64,000 nt of DNA from Pseudorasbora parva (GCF_024679245.1 NC_090188.1:34728951-34792950); one strand, 5' to 3'. Positions 1 to 12,813 are shown, numbered from the stretch's first letter. Numbers and translations: made by a program. The notes: generated by a model not told the origin, from the sequence alone.

Positions 1-1055
1 TCAGAAACAATGTGCACACTGATCGGTGTTATATAATGCAACCTTTGTATCCAGTTTTAGTGGGGGCTTTGTTTTGGATATCTAACTGCAGATTTCACTG
101 TCTATACTGCTTTCCCACTCTCTGCGTCTCTGGAGCTGTCTCTCTCGCTCTCCGAGGGCTCCGCAGTGCAGCCTAACTGATGGAGACGACCCACATTCCC
201 TAATCCTCTGTATTGTTACACTGTGCTGCAGAATTATGGCAGGCACTGAGCTAAAACAATGGAGAACCAAATGTCTCATATCCACAGGCCCAAACAACTC
301 CTTTTTATCTCCACACTGAGGGAAAACCTGCTCCAGATGACGTGACATCGCTCACAGGATAACTCATTATGCACTGCTCTTCAACTCCGTATAGCTCAAA
401 CATTCCCTGTCAAGACCGCGACTCACATTTGCCGAACATAACCCCGATGTTTCAATTTCAGTTCAACTTAATTTCCTTAAACTGTCTGGTATTCATTTTC
501 TTTCCTCCTTTACCATCCTGAGCTGCTTATCTAAACTCAGTTCTTATTTCTGATAAGTGTATAAAATTCACTAATCAACAGCGGATGTATTCACAATAAA
601 AAGCTTTCCTTTATACATCATAAGGGAAATGAGCTTAATGAAAGTAATAAAGCACTCAGAGTAATAATGCAATTATTGTCTCTGGGAGGAAAATCTGCAT
701 ATGTTGTTGAGTGCATCATATTTAAAGCTGAAGTTAATTTTTCAGGCCATGGACATGCTACTGTCTCATCTCTGAATTGATTTTTGAAGCATGCAAGTTT
801 GCACAATGAAAATTATTAGAATATTACTTCATTATTAATATACTGTTAGTATACAGTATTATGAGAGTTTTCTTAACAGATGTGATGTTCAAATAAATAA
901 ATACACTCAGTGAAGAGTGGGGTTGGGAATGTAAGGGCAATGATGAACATCATCTTTGGAAATAAAGATAATAAATGATCAACTGGAAATAACATTTGAA
1001 TAATGACATAATTTTCCCTTTTATTTTTCCCTTTTACCCAGGGAGCTCAGGTCAG
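1..1055. other. Unassigned AT-rich sequence
   Basis: Nothing recognisable on either strand. The short open frames have no domain and lie in AT-rich sequence. Confidence 0.5.
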
Positions 1056-1059
1056 TGCA

Positions 1060-1190
1060 GGTTGCTGGAAGACAGCCGCTGTGGCGAGATTGAATGGGGA
1101 ACCCCCTTTCCGTCAGTAACTGATGTAACTCCTAGTGTACTGACTGAAAGGGAACGTGTTAGGTTACTTATGTAACCCTCTGTAATGTAG
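1060..1190. mobile_element. DIRS-like terminal fragment
   Basis: It contains CCCCCTTTCCGTCAGTAACT, then TAGTGTACTGACTGAAAGGG and AAC. The same CAGTA...GTGTACTGACTGAAAGGGAAC module recurs at 3680-3723, and GTTCCCT/AGGGAAC palindromic ends mark all DIRS copies in the window. This looks like a detached terminus. Confidence 0.5.
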
Positions 1191-1198
1191 TTTGTAGA

Positions 1199-1510
1199 AA
1201 TGGGAAGGAAGGAGATGGGAACCTGCAAACATTTAAAATACTTTAAAATACAACAAAAAAATGAAAATAACGCGGACAGCCCCTCACGGACGACTGTCCA
1301 CACACACATGATAAACTCTGATCCCCTCTCCTCTTGCACTGTCGTTGCTTTTTTCTTCTTTTATGCTACCATCACTCCTCCGTGAGACGAGACCGGTGTG
1401 GCACTCAGCTGGCGCTCATAAGCTTTCATCACTGGCCCGCTCTTACAGTCCCTCGCCTCGCTGCTTGCCACATGCCTCTAATGGCCTTCGCAGGCCGGGG
1501 GGCACTAGCG
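1199..1510. repeat. Direct repeat copy A, LTR-like
   Basis: This segment runs through a GGGAACCTGCAAACATTTAA block, a CAGCCCCTCACGGAC block, a CTTGCACTGTCGT block and CTCGCTGCTTGCCACA. The same blocks recur in the same order at 1863-2165. Length and composition would suit a small LTR read from the minus strand, but no paired coding region is visible. The family is unknown. Confidence 0.6.
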
Positions 1511-1862
1511 AGACTGTACTCTACTCTGGCGGTCACAGTACCTGGGGTAAGGACAGAGAGACAAGAGAAACAGAGCCAGGAGCATGAGAAAAAAATTCTG
1601 GTCCAGTTCCCGGACACAACGCCGCTCAACCCTCAGCCATCCAAAAGCCTCTTCCTTGTGGTGCCATGTGATGGCACTTGATGCTAGGTGGACGGCTCGA
1701 TCCTCCTTCGCCCCCTTGAAGCCAGCAGTGCTCCTTCTACCGAGGGAGCCGGCAGAGAGTCCCGCACTCCCTGCTCCTCCCCTAAATGACGGACGGCAGA
1801 AGGCTCCGGCTTGCAGCAAGTGGCGGCAACTCCTCCACTCCCTCTGATGAAGTTTGTACATA

Positions 1863-2165
1863 ATGGAAGGACGTAGGTGGGAACCGGCAAACATTTAAAA
1901 TATTTTAATCAAAAATAAATAAACAAACAAAACAAAAATAACATGGGCAGCCCCTCACGGACACCTGCCTGCTCATCATAAATCATAAACAAAACACAAC
2001 ATAAAATCCAGGCCTGGTCCTCTCTCGCCTTGCACTGTCGTCGCTCCTCCTTTTATGCTCCCATCACTCCTCCTTGAGATGAGACCGTTGTGGTGTGCAG
2101 CTGGCGCTCATTAGCTCTCGTCACCGGCCCGAGCTCATGGTTCCTCGCCTTGCTGCTTGCCACAC
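1863..2165. repeat. Direct repeat copy B, LTR-like
   Basis: This is the second copy of the 1199-1510 repeat, with clear substitutions and small indels. About 350 bases of GC-richer sequence separate the copies. Open frames in the spacer give no recognisable protein. Confidence 0.6.
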
Positions 2166-2458
2166 ACTCGTTCCCTGAAGGAAGGGAACAGAGATGTTAC
2201 ATCCCCATGTCACAACCACCTACTGCTGGTACAATCGGGGCACTCAGCCTCAGCTCCTCAACAGGTAAACATAATGCAAGAGTGCAACACAACACCTTAA
2301 ATACCCACACTTTGGGGCGAATTTGCTATATGCTAATTCCACTGACCCATGGCATTTTCATGGAGTTGGCTAATTTTGTAGATCTCAAAGGCATCTGGCT
2401 TCTAAGTGAAATCCCCATTCCTTCAGTAACCTTCAGGGAACGAGGGCTACATATGTAA
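2163..2458. mobile_element. DIRS-like terminal fragment
   Basis: It begins with the interrupted palindrome GTTCCCTGAAGGAAGGGAAC and ends in CAGGGAACGAGGGCTACATA. The second motif parallels the end of DIRS copy 1, where CAGGGAACAAGGGTTATATA lies at 17658-17677. The internal text around 2330-2400 parallels 3570-3660 (GGCATTTTCATGGA and GACATTTTAATGTC regions). Confidence 0.5.
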
Positions 2459-2689
2459 CGTCAATATGTACTAAATATGTACTAAATATGTACTCTGTCT
2501 TGCCAAGGGAAGACACGCTCAAGGAGACTTACCATGGAGAATTCACATGTGACGGTTGGCCTACAGGGGAACCGTGCACATGGGCACCTAGCCTGACACG
2601 AGGGCTGGGACCATTCGGGCATGCACTCTGGTGCCGGCATCAACAGTGCTGGAGGAACTCAGGGCCTTTGGGGAGACTCACCTGAGCAA

Positions 2690-2920
2690 ATAAGCTTCAG
2701 TATCTAGTCCGTGGAGTGAAATGGCGCAGCAAGCGAAGACTCCAGCGTGTGTCCAGTCGCTGGCCATTTTGGGCAATTATACAAGAGGACACAAGCTCCA
2801 GTCGCAGATTATAAAACCTGGCGAATGTATTGGGTGTTGCCCAGCCTGCAGCTCTACAATGTCTGTCAGCGAGGCACCACACACTAAAGCCAAAGAGGCA
2901 GCTAGGCTCCTAGTGGAATG
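2690..2920 (-). pseudogene. C-terminal fragment of a DIRS tyrosine recombinase
   Basis: The minus-strand frame at 2882-2697 contains CRAAGWATPNTFARFYNL, the recombinase C-terminus. The same segment is seen at 17724-17957 (AGWATQHTFIRFYSL) and 45500-45590. The catalytic tyrosine of the family lies in the RFY motif. Only the last part of the protein remains, so it cannot act. It sits between two DIRS-like termini, which suggests a heavily deleted minus-strand copy. Confidence 0.65.
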
Positions 2921-3339
2921 TGCTTTGACTTTTTTAAAAATTCTAAATGTGGTTCATAGGTTCAGTTGGTGTGTATAAGTGTGCGTGTGTGTGTGTGTGT
3001 GTGTGAGTGAATGTGTCAATATCACACTCTTGATGTTTTAGAGTGTCACCCCTTTACTGCTGTGTACTTTTTTCAGTATTGTGGCCGATTTGTAGATTGT
3101 ACACACAAATATTCAGAGAATTTTGTGTTTTTGCCAATTTCATTAATTTCCTATAGTTGGTCATTTATGAAAGAAGACCGCTGAACGCTGCTTTTTTTAT
3201 GACCAATTAGCATGCTCGAATCATGACCCCAATTTTTTTGTGTTTACATAATGCAAAAAAAATCACCAAGTTTCATATCATTCGATAAAGCTGTGATTTT
3301 TAACATTTTAAAACAGAAAATTTTTCGGTCAGAAATGAC

Positions 3340-3725
3340 CAGACAGGAGTTTTACTCAGGCAGAGTGCTGAGACGCCCAGGAAGAACACACAGATCTATA
3401 CCGACCACTGCACAGATCGAAAGGAATGCAGGACTCGCTGAAATGCGCCATATCACCAACACTCTGGGGAGACACTCGTCTTGAAGAGATATACAACGCT
3501 TAGGAAGGCAAGTAGAACTCGTCTCCGAATCAGAAACATAAATGCGTGACTGCTATGCAACGCTGTTTATACCCACGCAGTGGGGCGGGGCAAATTCCAC
3601 AGACCCATGACATTTTAATGTCATTCAATCATTTTGATTGAGCTTGAAGGCAGCTGGCTTTTTTAAGCGAAACCCCCATTTCGTCAGTACTGACGTAACT
3701 CATAGTGTACTGACTGAAAGGGAAC
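3340..3725. mobile_element. DIRS-like terminal fragment
   Basis: The segment ends in CCATTTCGTCAGTACTGACG, followed by a GTGTACTGACTGAAAGGGAA module shared with 1085-1160. With the recombinase fragment at 2690-2920 it may be the other end of one collapsed element. Confidence 0.5.
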
Positions 3726-3961
3726 TAAGACATTTTGTCATATTTGTTAACTCAACTTTGATTTTTTTTTTACATTTCTTGCCACAAGATTGTTTCAGTT
3801 ATTTTTGTAATTAGTTATTTATTGACTGAATAACTTAAGATATTATTAATTTAATCCTTAAAATATTATTCTATTATCCTAAGGACTACAAGTTTTGACC
3901 AACTTAGGAAAACCTATTACTGTTGCAGGTGTGTAGCCCAGTGATAGCTCTCTCTTACACA

Positions 3962-4074
<113 letters not shown>

Positions 4075-4474
4075 GGACTCTTTCAGACTGGCCAAGAAAC
4101 AGAATTCCATAGGAACTCCAAATCAAAATGCAGGAACCTAAACCAGAAAATCTGTCATTTGAGACTCCATTCATGCTAACTAATGAGCTAACTACCAGCA
4201 AAGTACTTGTATTGCCATACACACATTTAAGAGTTCTTCCTAGCTAAAGGTAGAACATGTAATCATTAGCCAGTTAACCCAAGAATAATGGTTGAAAAGG
4301 TGACAGAAGATGACTCATACAAAGGAAACCATGGGTTAACTCCAGAGTTTGTTTGATCCCCAAGACAGATATACAAAACATACCTTCTTCTTCTTCTTAA
4401 AGACCTCTGAGTGACCTCAGGACTGAAATCTCTGAAACCCACAGAGACATATAATCAAACATTGTTCAACTTCT

Positions 4475-5023
4475 AGCCTAGAAATCTAGACGCACCCTAG
4501 CGGCAGCAAATTTAATCTGCAAGTGTCGTCTAGGAACTCTCAATACCCTTCTGAGCTGTATTCCTCACAATCTGGACGGGCCAATCACGTCGTGTATAGA
4601 GTCGGTGGGCGGGGCCATAATGACGATGGCCGAGTTGCGTTTGCGTGCTTCTAGTAAACACAGAAACTGGCGAACGGCGGAGGTCTTTGGAATCAGCTTT
4701 GACCGCGACTCTGGAAGACTTGGAGTTAAGCTTTTCTCTGAGAAAAGAACAAAGAACGGCACTGAAGTCATTCTTAAAAAGGGAAGATGTGTTCGGAGAT
4801 TAGCCGACCAGATACGGTGAATGTTTAATCTGTCAACAAGCTCTGTTTCACCTTCGTTGCTCTGGTTGGTGTAGCGCTATCCTATCGCGTGCAGAGGGAG
4901 TTTGAAAGACAACCGTTTATCCCGCCCCTTGGATTGAGCCCTGTCTAGAGTTTCCAGACCAAATATCTTGATGTGGGTCTGGCTTGTCAGGCTATTCAAC
5001 TTCATGATCCTATATCACAACCT
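4475..5023. mobile_element. Probable non-autonomous DNA-transposon copy
   Basis: The segment starts AGCCTAGAAATCTAGACGC and ends GGGTCTGGCTTGTCAGGCT, which is a weak inverted match at the outer ends. The internal part is GC-richer than the flanks. I recall similar segments repeated in fish genomes. It contains a 71-codon open frame at 4605-4820 that matches nothing I know. Confidence 0.4.
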
Positions 5024-5045
5024 ACATATTCGACTATTATGCTTA

Positions 5046-5264
5046 CACTCTCAGAAAAAAAAGGTACACTGCTGTCACTGGGGTGGTACCCTAAGGTACA
5101 AAACTGAAAATGTACTAATATGTACCTTTAAAGTACTACTATGTACCTTTAAGGTACTTATATGTACCATTTAGGGGTGAGTAAGGTACAAAGATGTACC
5201 TTTTCACTTTTGTACCTTAGGGTACCGCCCCAGTGACAGCTCTGTACCATTTTTTCTGAGAGTG
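5046..5264. mobile_element. MITE with 55-60 bp terminal inverted repeats and TA target site
   Basis: The left end is CACTCTCAGAAAAAAAAGGT and the right end mirrors it as ACCATTTTTTCTGAGAGTG. The inverted match continues through the CAC/GTGACAG and GGTACCCTAAGGTACAAA blocks. TA dinucleotides flank both ends (5044-5045 and 5265-5266), as in Tc1/mariner-type insertion. The middle is a run of GTACCTTTAAGGTAC palindromes. There is no coding capacity. Confidence 0.8.
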
Positions 5265-6557
5265 TAGATCACACCTAAGTCATGAAATTGTTAATAACTG
5301 TTGAATGGGTGATTGAAACTGTTTTATTGTTTCCTACCAGCATGGTCGTCTGTTCATAACTCAGAATATGACATGAAATCTGTGTAAAATGTATTGTATT
5401 CTTATAATAGTAATAATGTCTAAACTGTTCTGCTTAGAGCAGCAAGTTAAGAGACCACTGATCACATGTAATTTATGGTTAGAGGAGGAGAAACATTCAC
5501 CTCTGAACCAAAGATGATAATTGGTCAGAACATCCAGGAGGCTGGACAAAGTTCTGAGGTTAAAATCTCAAGACATGAACAAAGATTCAGACAAGTAGAA
5601 ACAGACCACAGACAAAGATCAGAGAAAATTATTTAATAGCTTCACTTATATCATCTATAATCTTATCTATACCCCTCCCAGTCCACAAACTATTGGAGTA
5701 GAAGTTCTCTTTGTGTGGAATCCACAAGTTCCTCCTCGCCCTCTACCAGGATCAGCTGGGTTTCCAGGTGTCATCCTCCTCCTCCATCGGGGTTTGAGTA
5801 ATGACACATGAAAAGAAGGAGAGCTATGGTAATTAGTAGGTAATAGAAAACAATATGATATGGGACTGAGATGTTTGCATGGTAGACAGAGGAGAAGAGC
5901 CTGGGTCATACCCATTGACCAGGAAGGTAGTTGGAGTCAGAATTTCGATGCCAGTCAGCTTGTTCCTTTTGCCTACGCACTGCTCATTTGGAGGAAAACA
6001 TGAGCCTGTTCCCAGACCGCTTCACTCCTTTGCAGCCAATCTTTGACGGACCAGAGAAACAGAGGAAGTTGAAATCCCAGAATTCATTGGAAATAAGTAA
6101 GACCAGTGGTGTATTTGCAGAGGGAGTTTTAAGATTATTCAGCTCCAGTTGATTTGGTTCTGAAGGCAGTACATCCTTACAAATTGAGTAATTTCCGGAT
6201 TTAAGCATTCAGTTTGATGGTGTTTGCCTGCATAGTTCTCCACTAGTCTGGGAGAATGGATCTTGAGTAATTTTGGTGAGGATGTCCTACTCCACAGGAG
6301 CTAGAATAAGAGATGTTGGAATGATTCTGTGGACTGTCTTAACAGAGCATCAGATTTAACGTTTCTTTGTACCAGGGTGGTAAGTGACGGTAAAGTCATA
6401 ACATGAATTGACGGTAAATTCATAACAGGGCCCACTTCGCCTGTCTTGGGTTTAGTCCTTTGGTAGAGCGAAGATATTCGAGATTGCAATGGTCTGTCAG
6501 AATGACAAAAGGATGTCTTGTCCCTTCCAGCCAATTCCACCACTCCTCTTGCTGCCT

Positions 6558-7020
6558 TAATCAATCAATCAATCAATCAACTTTATTTATATAGCGCTTT
6601 TACTATCACGATTGTGTCAAAGCAGCTTCACAGTGTCAAACAGGATAATATTGCGACAAAATTAGATTTGGCTGTACAGTCGTAATGGAGAAAACAGTGA
6701 TGTTATCAGCTTATTTTAATTTATCATATAGCGACAATGTTGGCAGATCAGTATTATAATTTATAGAATTAAATAAGACCTAATTCATACATTTTATTTG
6801 TATAATAAGTTGAATAACTTTAATCATATTTTTAGTGTCCCCAACTGAGCAAGCCAAGCCAAAGGCGACAGTGGCAAGGAACCAAAACTCCATCGGGGCA
6901 TGATGGAGAAAAATAAACCTTGGGAGAAACCAGACTCAGTCGGGGTGCCAGTTCTTCTCTGGCCTATTAACACACCGTGTAAGATTATTATTCTGGCAAC
7001 CTTACAGTAATAGCTAGTAG
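6558..7020 (-). mobile_element. LINE 3'-tail copy (L2-like), minus orientation
   Basis: The tail is an AATC repeat, then CTTTATTTATATAGCGCTTT, a GTGTCAAAGCAGCTTCACAG block, an ATATAGCGACAATGTTGGCA block and the GTCCCCAACTGAGCAAG to GGGTGCCAGTTC end. The same order is seen at 22357-22760, 30300-31570, 32147-32372 and 60634-60914. The short tandem tail and 5' truncation mark LINE retroposition. It lies inside the Gypsy relic. Confidence 0.8.
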
Positions 7021-7298
7021 CCTAGTTATCGATTGCCTATATCATAATTTCGCTCAGCCAAAGAGAGTTTACAAGAATAATAGGACGAGCGTTGGGAGAG
7101 AAAGGCTCCGATACCAGAGTTGGAAGATTCGGCTAACTATGAATGGGATATTGGGGTTAGGGCGGTGAAGTAGCAGAAGGGAGCTAAGACCAAAAAGTTT
7201 TATTTCTTTGAAGGACTGCCCTGACAGTGACCAACAGAGCATGTTGTTCCCTCCCCTTAACAAGGAAGTCAGTGGAACAGCGACTGTGCTGAATTTGT

Positions 7299-7832
7299 AA
7301 TGTTAACTTCGTCAGACAAGACGAGACGAAATATGTTCGACAACAACTTTTTTCCATGACTAAGATGAGACAATGACAAGACCAATGTCCAAAAACGCTG
7401 ACTAAGACTATTAACATGCATTATTTTTTGACGAAAAAGGAAGAGATTTAAATGTTTTGCATAAAATAAAAACTAAGATAAAATCTCTCTTCATTTTCGT
7501 CTACAATCGCCTCTACTTTTTCATCACAAGAACAGAGCTGTTATGCCTTGAAAATATTCCGAATGCGTTTGCACTGTTGCTCAAGTACATGTCTTGTCCC
7601 AGTCTTCTGTTGCTGCCTGCCATCCTGTAGCTGCAACACGAAACTACATGGAGCAGAAAACAACCAACTGTCACGCGTCACGCTCTCACTCTGGCCAAGG
7701 AAATCTCAAACTAGACAAAAATGACAAGACTTTTAGTCGACTAAAACTTAAAGATATGTGAATGACCAAAACTACCAAGGACATTTAGAACAAGACTGAG
7801 ACTAAATTCAAAATAGGTTACAAAATTAACAC
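7299..7832. mobile_element. Non-autonomous DNA element inserted in the Gypsy relic
   Basis: The outer ends, TGTTAACTTCGTC on the left and CAAAATTAACACT on the right, are imperfect inverted repeats. The interior carries repeated GACTAAAAC/GACAAGAC-type text with no coding capacity. Gypsy reverse-transcriptase coding resumes on both sides, which fixes the order of events. Confidence 0.6.
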
Positions 7833-8915
7833 TATGAATTTTCTGATAAAAAGTCGGTAAAAGTTGACGAATCCTAGGAAATGTTATAATTCTTTTCTAG
7901 TTGTGGGTTGAGGCCAGATGCACCTTTTCGTTATCCATGGCTTCTCCCACTGATACTAATGATATAGCCCAAGAAGGATGTTGCAGTCTGGTGAAATTCA
8001 CACATCTATACCTTAGCATACAGTTGATGAGAGATTAACCATTGGAGGACAGCCCTGACATGAGTGACGTGTTCAGTGAGTGAGTTGGAGTACATTAGAA
8101 TGTTGTCAATGTAAACAATTACCCATCAATTCAGCATCTCTCTGAATGTGTCGTTGATGAAGGATTGAAAGAATAATGTATGCATAATGTGTCCAAATAT
8201 GTTGATATAAGTGCTGTCCTTTGCAGGATGTTCCTTAGTTCCCAAGCCACAATCATTATTGACAAATCAGTCACGCATACTATCATAATTATTAGAAGCC
8301 TAAGAGCAATGCACAATTTCAGAAATTCCATTTCAAAACAAGACCTTTAACATATTGTCATAAATGACACTAGTGCAGGCAGAAATAATCTACAGTGTAG
8401 TGCATTTCCAGAGAATTCCATTTATCACTGACATAATAAGAGCTTTAATGTTAGGCAGTAGAGAGCCCTGCGATGCAATGCTATGAATTATATTAAAAAG
8501 TAACCAAATTCAATATAAGCAAGGCTAACTAAGAACAATACATCCAAATGGCATTCATGCCATGTAATGTATCCTAAATAGATGCATATGCTAATTTAAC
8601 AATCTGCAAGTTTTCAAAGTTGTCTTCAAAACAGTAATGTCATTAGCATATGTAAAATAACAACGTTAATGAAAAGCTGGAAAACGCAAACCCCTAATGC
8701 ATCTTAAAGGCTTCCAAACACAACCCAAACTGTCTCAAACAGACAGATGGGGTGAGAAACAGAGTTTGCGAGATCAGGGATTTTATAGAGTGTGTACCTC
8801 CTTATTCCACAGCAGCAGGGTACAAACATTATGTTTAGATCAAACTGAAGGGAATGTAATTTGTTTTTACACCGTGATTTTTAGAAAATATATTGGAAAA
8901 CTATCTGACCACACA

Positions 8916-9165
<250 letters not shown>

Positions 9166-9400
9166 GGTTTAATTGGCATCTTTATTTCAAATGACCTGAC
9201 CGACCATGACCCGAATATCATTAAAAATATTTTTGGATGACTCGTAACTGACCGCAGGCTTCCACTCATGTTGGATCAACCTGTGCATCACTGTTATTTA
9301 TGTATAATACATATTTTGACATATAGGTCTCATATATAAAATATCCTGATATGCTCATATAGAGTAAAAACTTAAATGCTCATATATGCACAGCTATCAG

Positions 9401-9403
<3 letters not shown>

Positions 9404-9482
<79 letters not shown>
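9404..9482. repeat. TA microsatellite
   Basis: A pure TA run of about 78 bases. Confidence 0.97.
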
Positions 9483-9489
<7 letters not shown>

Positions 9490-11700
9490 AATTACATTCA
9501 AAATATAAAATATTTGTAATGTTACTTATTGTCAGGTAAGGCAAGGGATGAACGACTCAAGAATGCAGAGGTTAATGGGCAAAAGAGTGTATACTGCCTA
9601 AGCAAAACTACTTGCTCACACGAGACCAAGTGAATGCTCATACTGTACGCTCACAACGGGGGAAAAAAACACTGAGTATTAATGTCCGAAGCCTGAACCA
9701 AAACCAAACTAGAATGAAAATCTAAAACTTTTGAACTGTTGTTCATACGTGGATTTACACATGAAACAACACATAGAGCAACGGTAAAAAAAAACAAAAA
9801 AAACAACGGACACCGAATTAGTCTTGGCCCATTAACAGAAATAGCGCACCGCAAACACATTACACATTTGTGCACTTCACTGATCGCGCATACAGCACAT
9901 TTTACACATTTACATCCGAAAAATATTTGCGAGCACAAGCTTCATTGATGACTATGAGCGTATATAAATCTAAATGACTCATCCGAAATTGTATCCATGG
10001 CTAGATCAAGTCGTTCTTCAAAATGCAAGTATGTGTTTGGTCACATTAACAATAATGAGCTGAGCCGTGAGAAACTGTACATCTCTTTAGTCTCATATGG
10101 ATTACATTGCTGGAGAATATTTGTTTTAAATGAGAATAGTTTTCTTTCAAATCAGAAATTTCAAGCTATACGTTTTTCATCAGACATCTTTCAGAACGTT
10201 TCTCATGGAGAAAGAAACTGCGGAAAGCGGACCCTGTTTATTTTCTTTATTTTACATAAACACAATTTTTTGTTGTTATTGTGAGTGTGCATAAATACAA
10301 ATAGAATATATATAGGTTATAACAGTTTCTTGCACTCATATGTATGGCCAATAAGGAGTATTTTAAGTGGTTTCGGCTGTCATATGGAAAAAAATCGAGC
10401 AAAATGCGCCAGAACGTTTAGATGGTTAAAGGCAATTTTCTTAATGATTTACTTAAATCTAAGCAGGTTTCCCAACCAGAAGCTGCACAATGTTGTGGCA
10501 TCCTTGACAGTTACTATCAGTAATGTCACGCTGGCCATTCCAAGATGGCGCACTGACATGTCTCAAGCTGTCAAATGTGGCATCTACAGATGGTGTGAAC
10601 ATGTGAAACATAATAGCAAGTAGCTACACAGCCATTATCTAGCAAACAAGTTAAAACAAACTATATATCTGCTTTTATATAACATTCAAACTTCACATTG
10701 CTCTTCAAACTGCAAAGGACTCAAAGGATACAAGGACCGAAGGATGCAAGGGAGTTTTAAGTGGTTTAAACTTTTAGACAAGGCTTTGTCAAGCCAACAT
10801 TCAAAATGTCACATTTATCATTTTCTCTAAACACTTGGATGTCAACTTAGCTTATAACTATTAATCTTATGTTCATTAAACCAAATATATCCAGAACAAT
10901 AATCTGGCCTACTTTTCATTTGCAGCTTGCCTACTGGGATCATGGCAAATTCTTGAAAACATCCTATAGCTTTTTGACTGAAGCAAGTTTTCAGTGTTTA
11001 ATATTGTAGATGTAGCTCATTGCAAGCCTTTTTTAGACCTACTCATAATAAGGGAGAAATTGTTTCAATAAGTCATCTGAGCATTGTTTGACAGAAAAAA
11101 ATCCATGATCAATTTCAGAGAAACACTACATGCACTAGTGGAGTCCAACTAAATTGTCACATTCACATGAAGCGCAAAAATGCTTTGCTAGCTGATCGAA
11201 GACTGTCTAACATAAAAGCCTGACTGACACCATCAACCAAACCTGTCGAGAACCACAGAAAATACTTCTTTTTTTTTGATTGGCCTGTCTTTTATAACTT
11301 GACAATCTATAAATGTGTCATTGTGATTCATAAATTGCTGGGTAAAAACAAAAGGCAGTTCTTGTCAAGTATAATCCAACTCTCTAAATCCAAAGTTTCA
11401 TCTATTAAGTGTTTTTACCAGTACAGTTAGGTTAAGCGTTGGTCTTTCATATAGTTGTAAAGGAAGTATGAAACATATTGTTTAAAGGTGATTTGTGACT
11501 TTAAGAAAAAAAAAGATTTTGTAGAGTTTTCAGGGAAGAAAAAAAGAAGCTCAAGTTCATATGTGGTTTAGGAAATTTTTCTACATAACTTACATTTTAA
11601 TAACACAATGTGTAACATAGTGGACCCTAACAGGTTGATTTTGTTTAAGCTAATGAAGTCAAGTTAAGCAATCTTTATTTTTTTATAGTGCTTTGTTTAA
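9483..11700. other. Unassigned sequence
   Basis: AT-rich. Frames at 9997-10284 and 10285-10623 are open by length only. Their composition is not protein-like and I recognise no domain. A short CAAAGGACTCAAAGGATACA-type run lies near 10720. Confidence 0.4.
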
Positions 11701-11705
11701 AAACA

Positions 11706-11817
<112 letters not shown>

Positions 11818-12701
11818 CTCAGCAGCTACTGTGAGCCTGCCTACTTTGATTTGATTGGTCATCTCAAACATTTTGACATTGACAATCGCTATTTGACCGC
11901 TGAGGCAGCTCAAATGAGAAGTTTGGTTATTGGCATTGTGCAATATCTTTGCAGCACTAAAGTAGAGGCAATTATTTCATGACCTTCACTATAAACTCTT
12001 CGGGAAAAAACATACAGAGGTCTGGACCTCTGGGACCTTAATGTTAGTTACGACCCTGTCTGCAGTGTGTGTACACAACCACCCAATAATGGTAAAAAAA
12101 AAAATCCACTGACTCTTTTTTATATCCGCCATAAATCAGAAACAGTGTCTTGGTTGTTCATGCTTTCTCTGTGGAGTCACAGTGGAAAAGGCCCCATCAA
12201 CGACTGTTAACAGACTCCGAGTGAACTGCACAGTCCTCAATGTTTATCTCCTTAATAGAGCAGCGAAGCTATGTGGAATCTATTACAATCTGAAAATTCT
12301 AAATATTCTGTTTTGTTGGCTATAATGAACATAAGAGTCTTCATGTACACCAGTGAGTCACTGAAGACACAGTGGTGTCGTTTTATTTTCTAAGGAATGC
12401 GCATATACTTTCTGTCATCACTAAATGGCTGGATATCTAAATGGTATCCGCAGAATAATATAGGTTATGTAGATTATTGTATTTTATATATTATATATTT
12501 ATGTAGTATATATGAGTATTTTAGGCATACCTGACATGTTGAAAAGAGATGGAATCAATCTTTCTTGAGGTTTTGTCTACTAAAAGTCTTTTAGAAAAAT
12601 GTTTTCAGCTTAAAAACTGGCATGTTGATAAAGTGCACTATGCAGAAATTTGGCAAAAAACAATAAATTGTTTGTAAACAACATTCAGACCCTCCTTACA
12701 G

Positions 12702-12813
12702 ACCGGAATACCGCGTGAAGTGCACGCCACTTTCACCTGGCATCATGTCGATTGCCAATGCACCCCAAGCCCAACAGACTCAAGAGACTACCTTTGTGAA
12801 GATGAGAGATGAG
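12702..12813 (+). other. Possible isolated protein-coding exon of unknown gene
   Basis: A pyrimidine-rich stretch ending in CTTACAG is followed by 112 bases that are less AT-rich than their surroundings, then GTAATG. In one frame it reads without stops and ends in QETTFVKMRDE, a normal-looking amino-acid mix. A second frame is also open. I do not recognise the protein, and no neighbouring exon on the same strand is obvious. It could be a cryptic exon or a repeat fragment. Confidence 0.22.

Larger units (their letters stand above)
5640..8180 (-). mobile_element. Gypsy (chromovirus-like) pol relic split by two insertions
   Basis: Read on the minus strand in pieces, the order is as follows. Reverse transcriptase at about 8175-7860 has a degraded YIDN-type motif and a SFLGYI block. 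RT to RNase H follows at about 7295-7025, with SPAERNYDI-like sequence broken across frames. RNase H then continues at 6555-6300 (VVELAG, then a broken LEYLRST-like run). The integrase C-terminus lies at about 6000-5650, with a QWVWPRLFS-like run and SFHVSLLKP. Every segment has stops or frameshifts. A DNA element (7299-7832) and a LINE tail (6558-7020) interrupt it. No LTRs were found. It is an old, inactive copy. Confidence 0.7.

Noticed and set aside
9997..10623. Two adjacent plus-strand frames of 95 and 112 codons
   Set aside because: Composition is that of translated AT-rich noncoding DNA and no family is recognisable.
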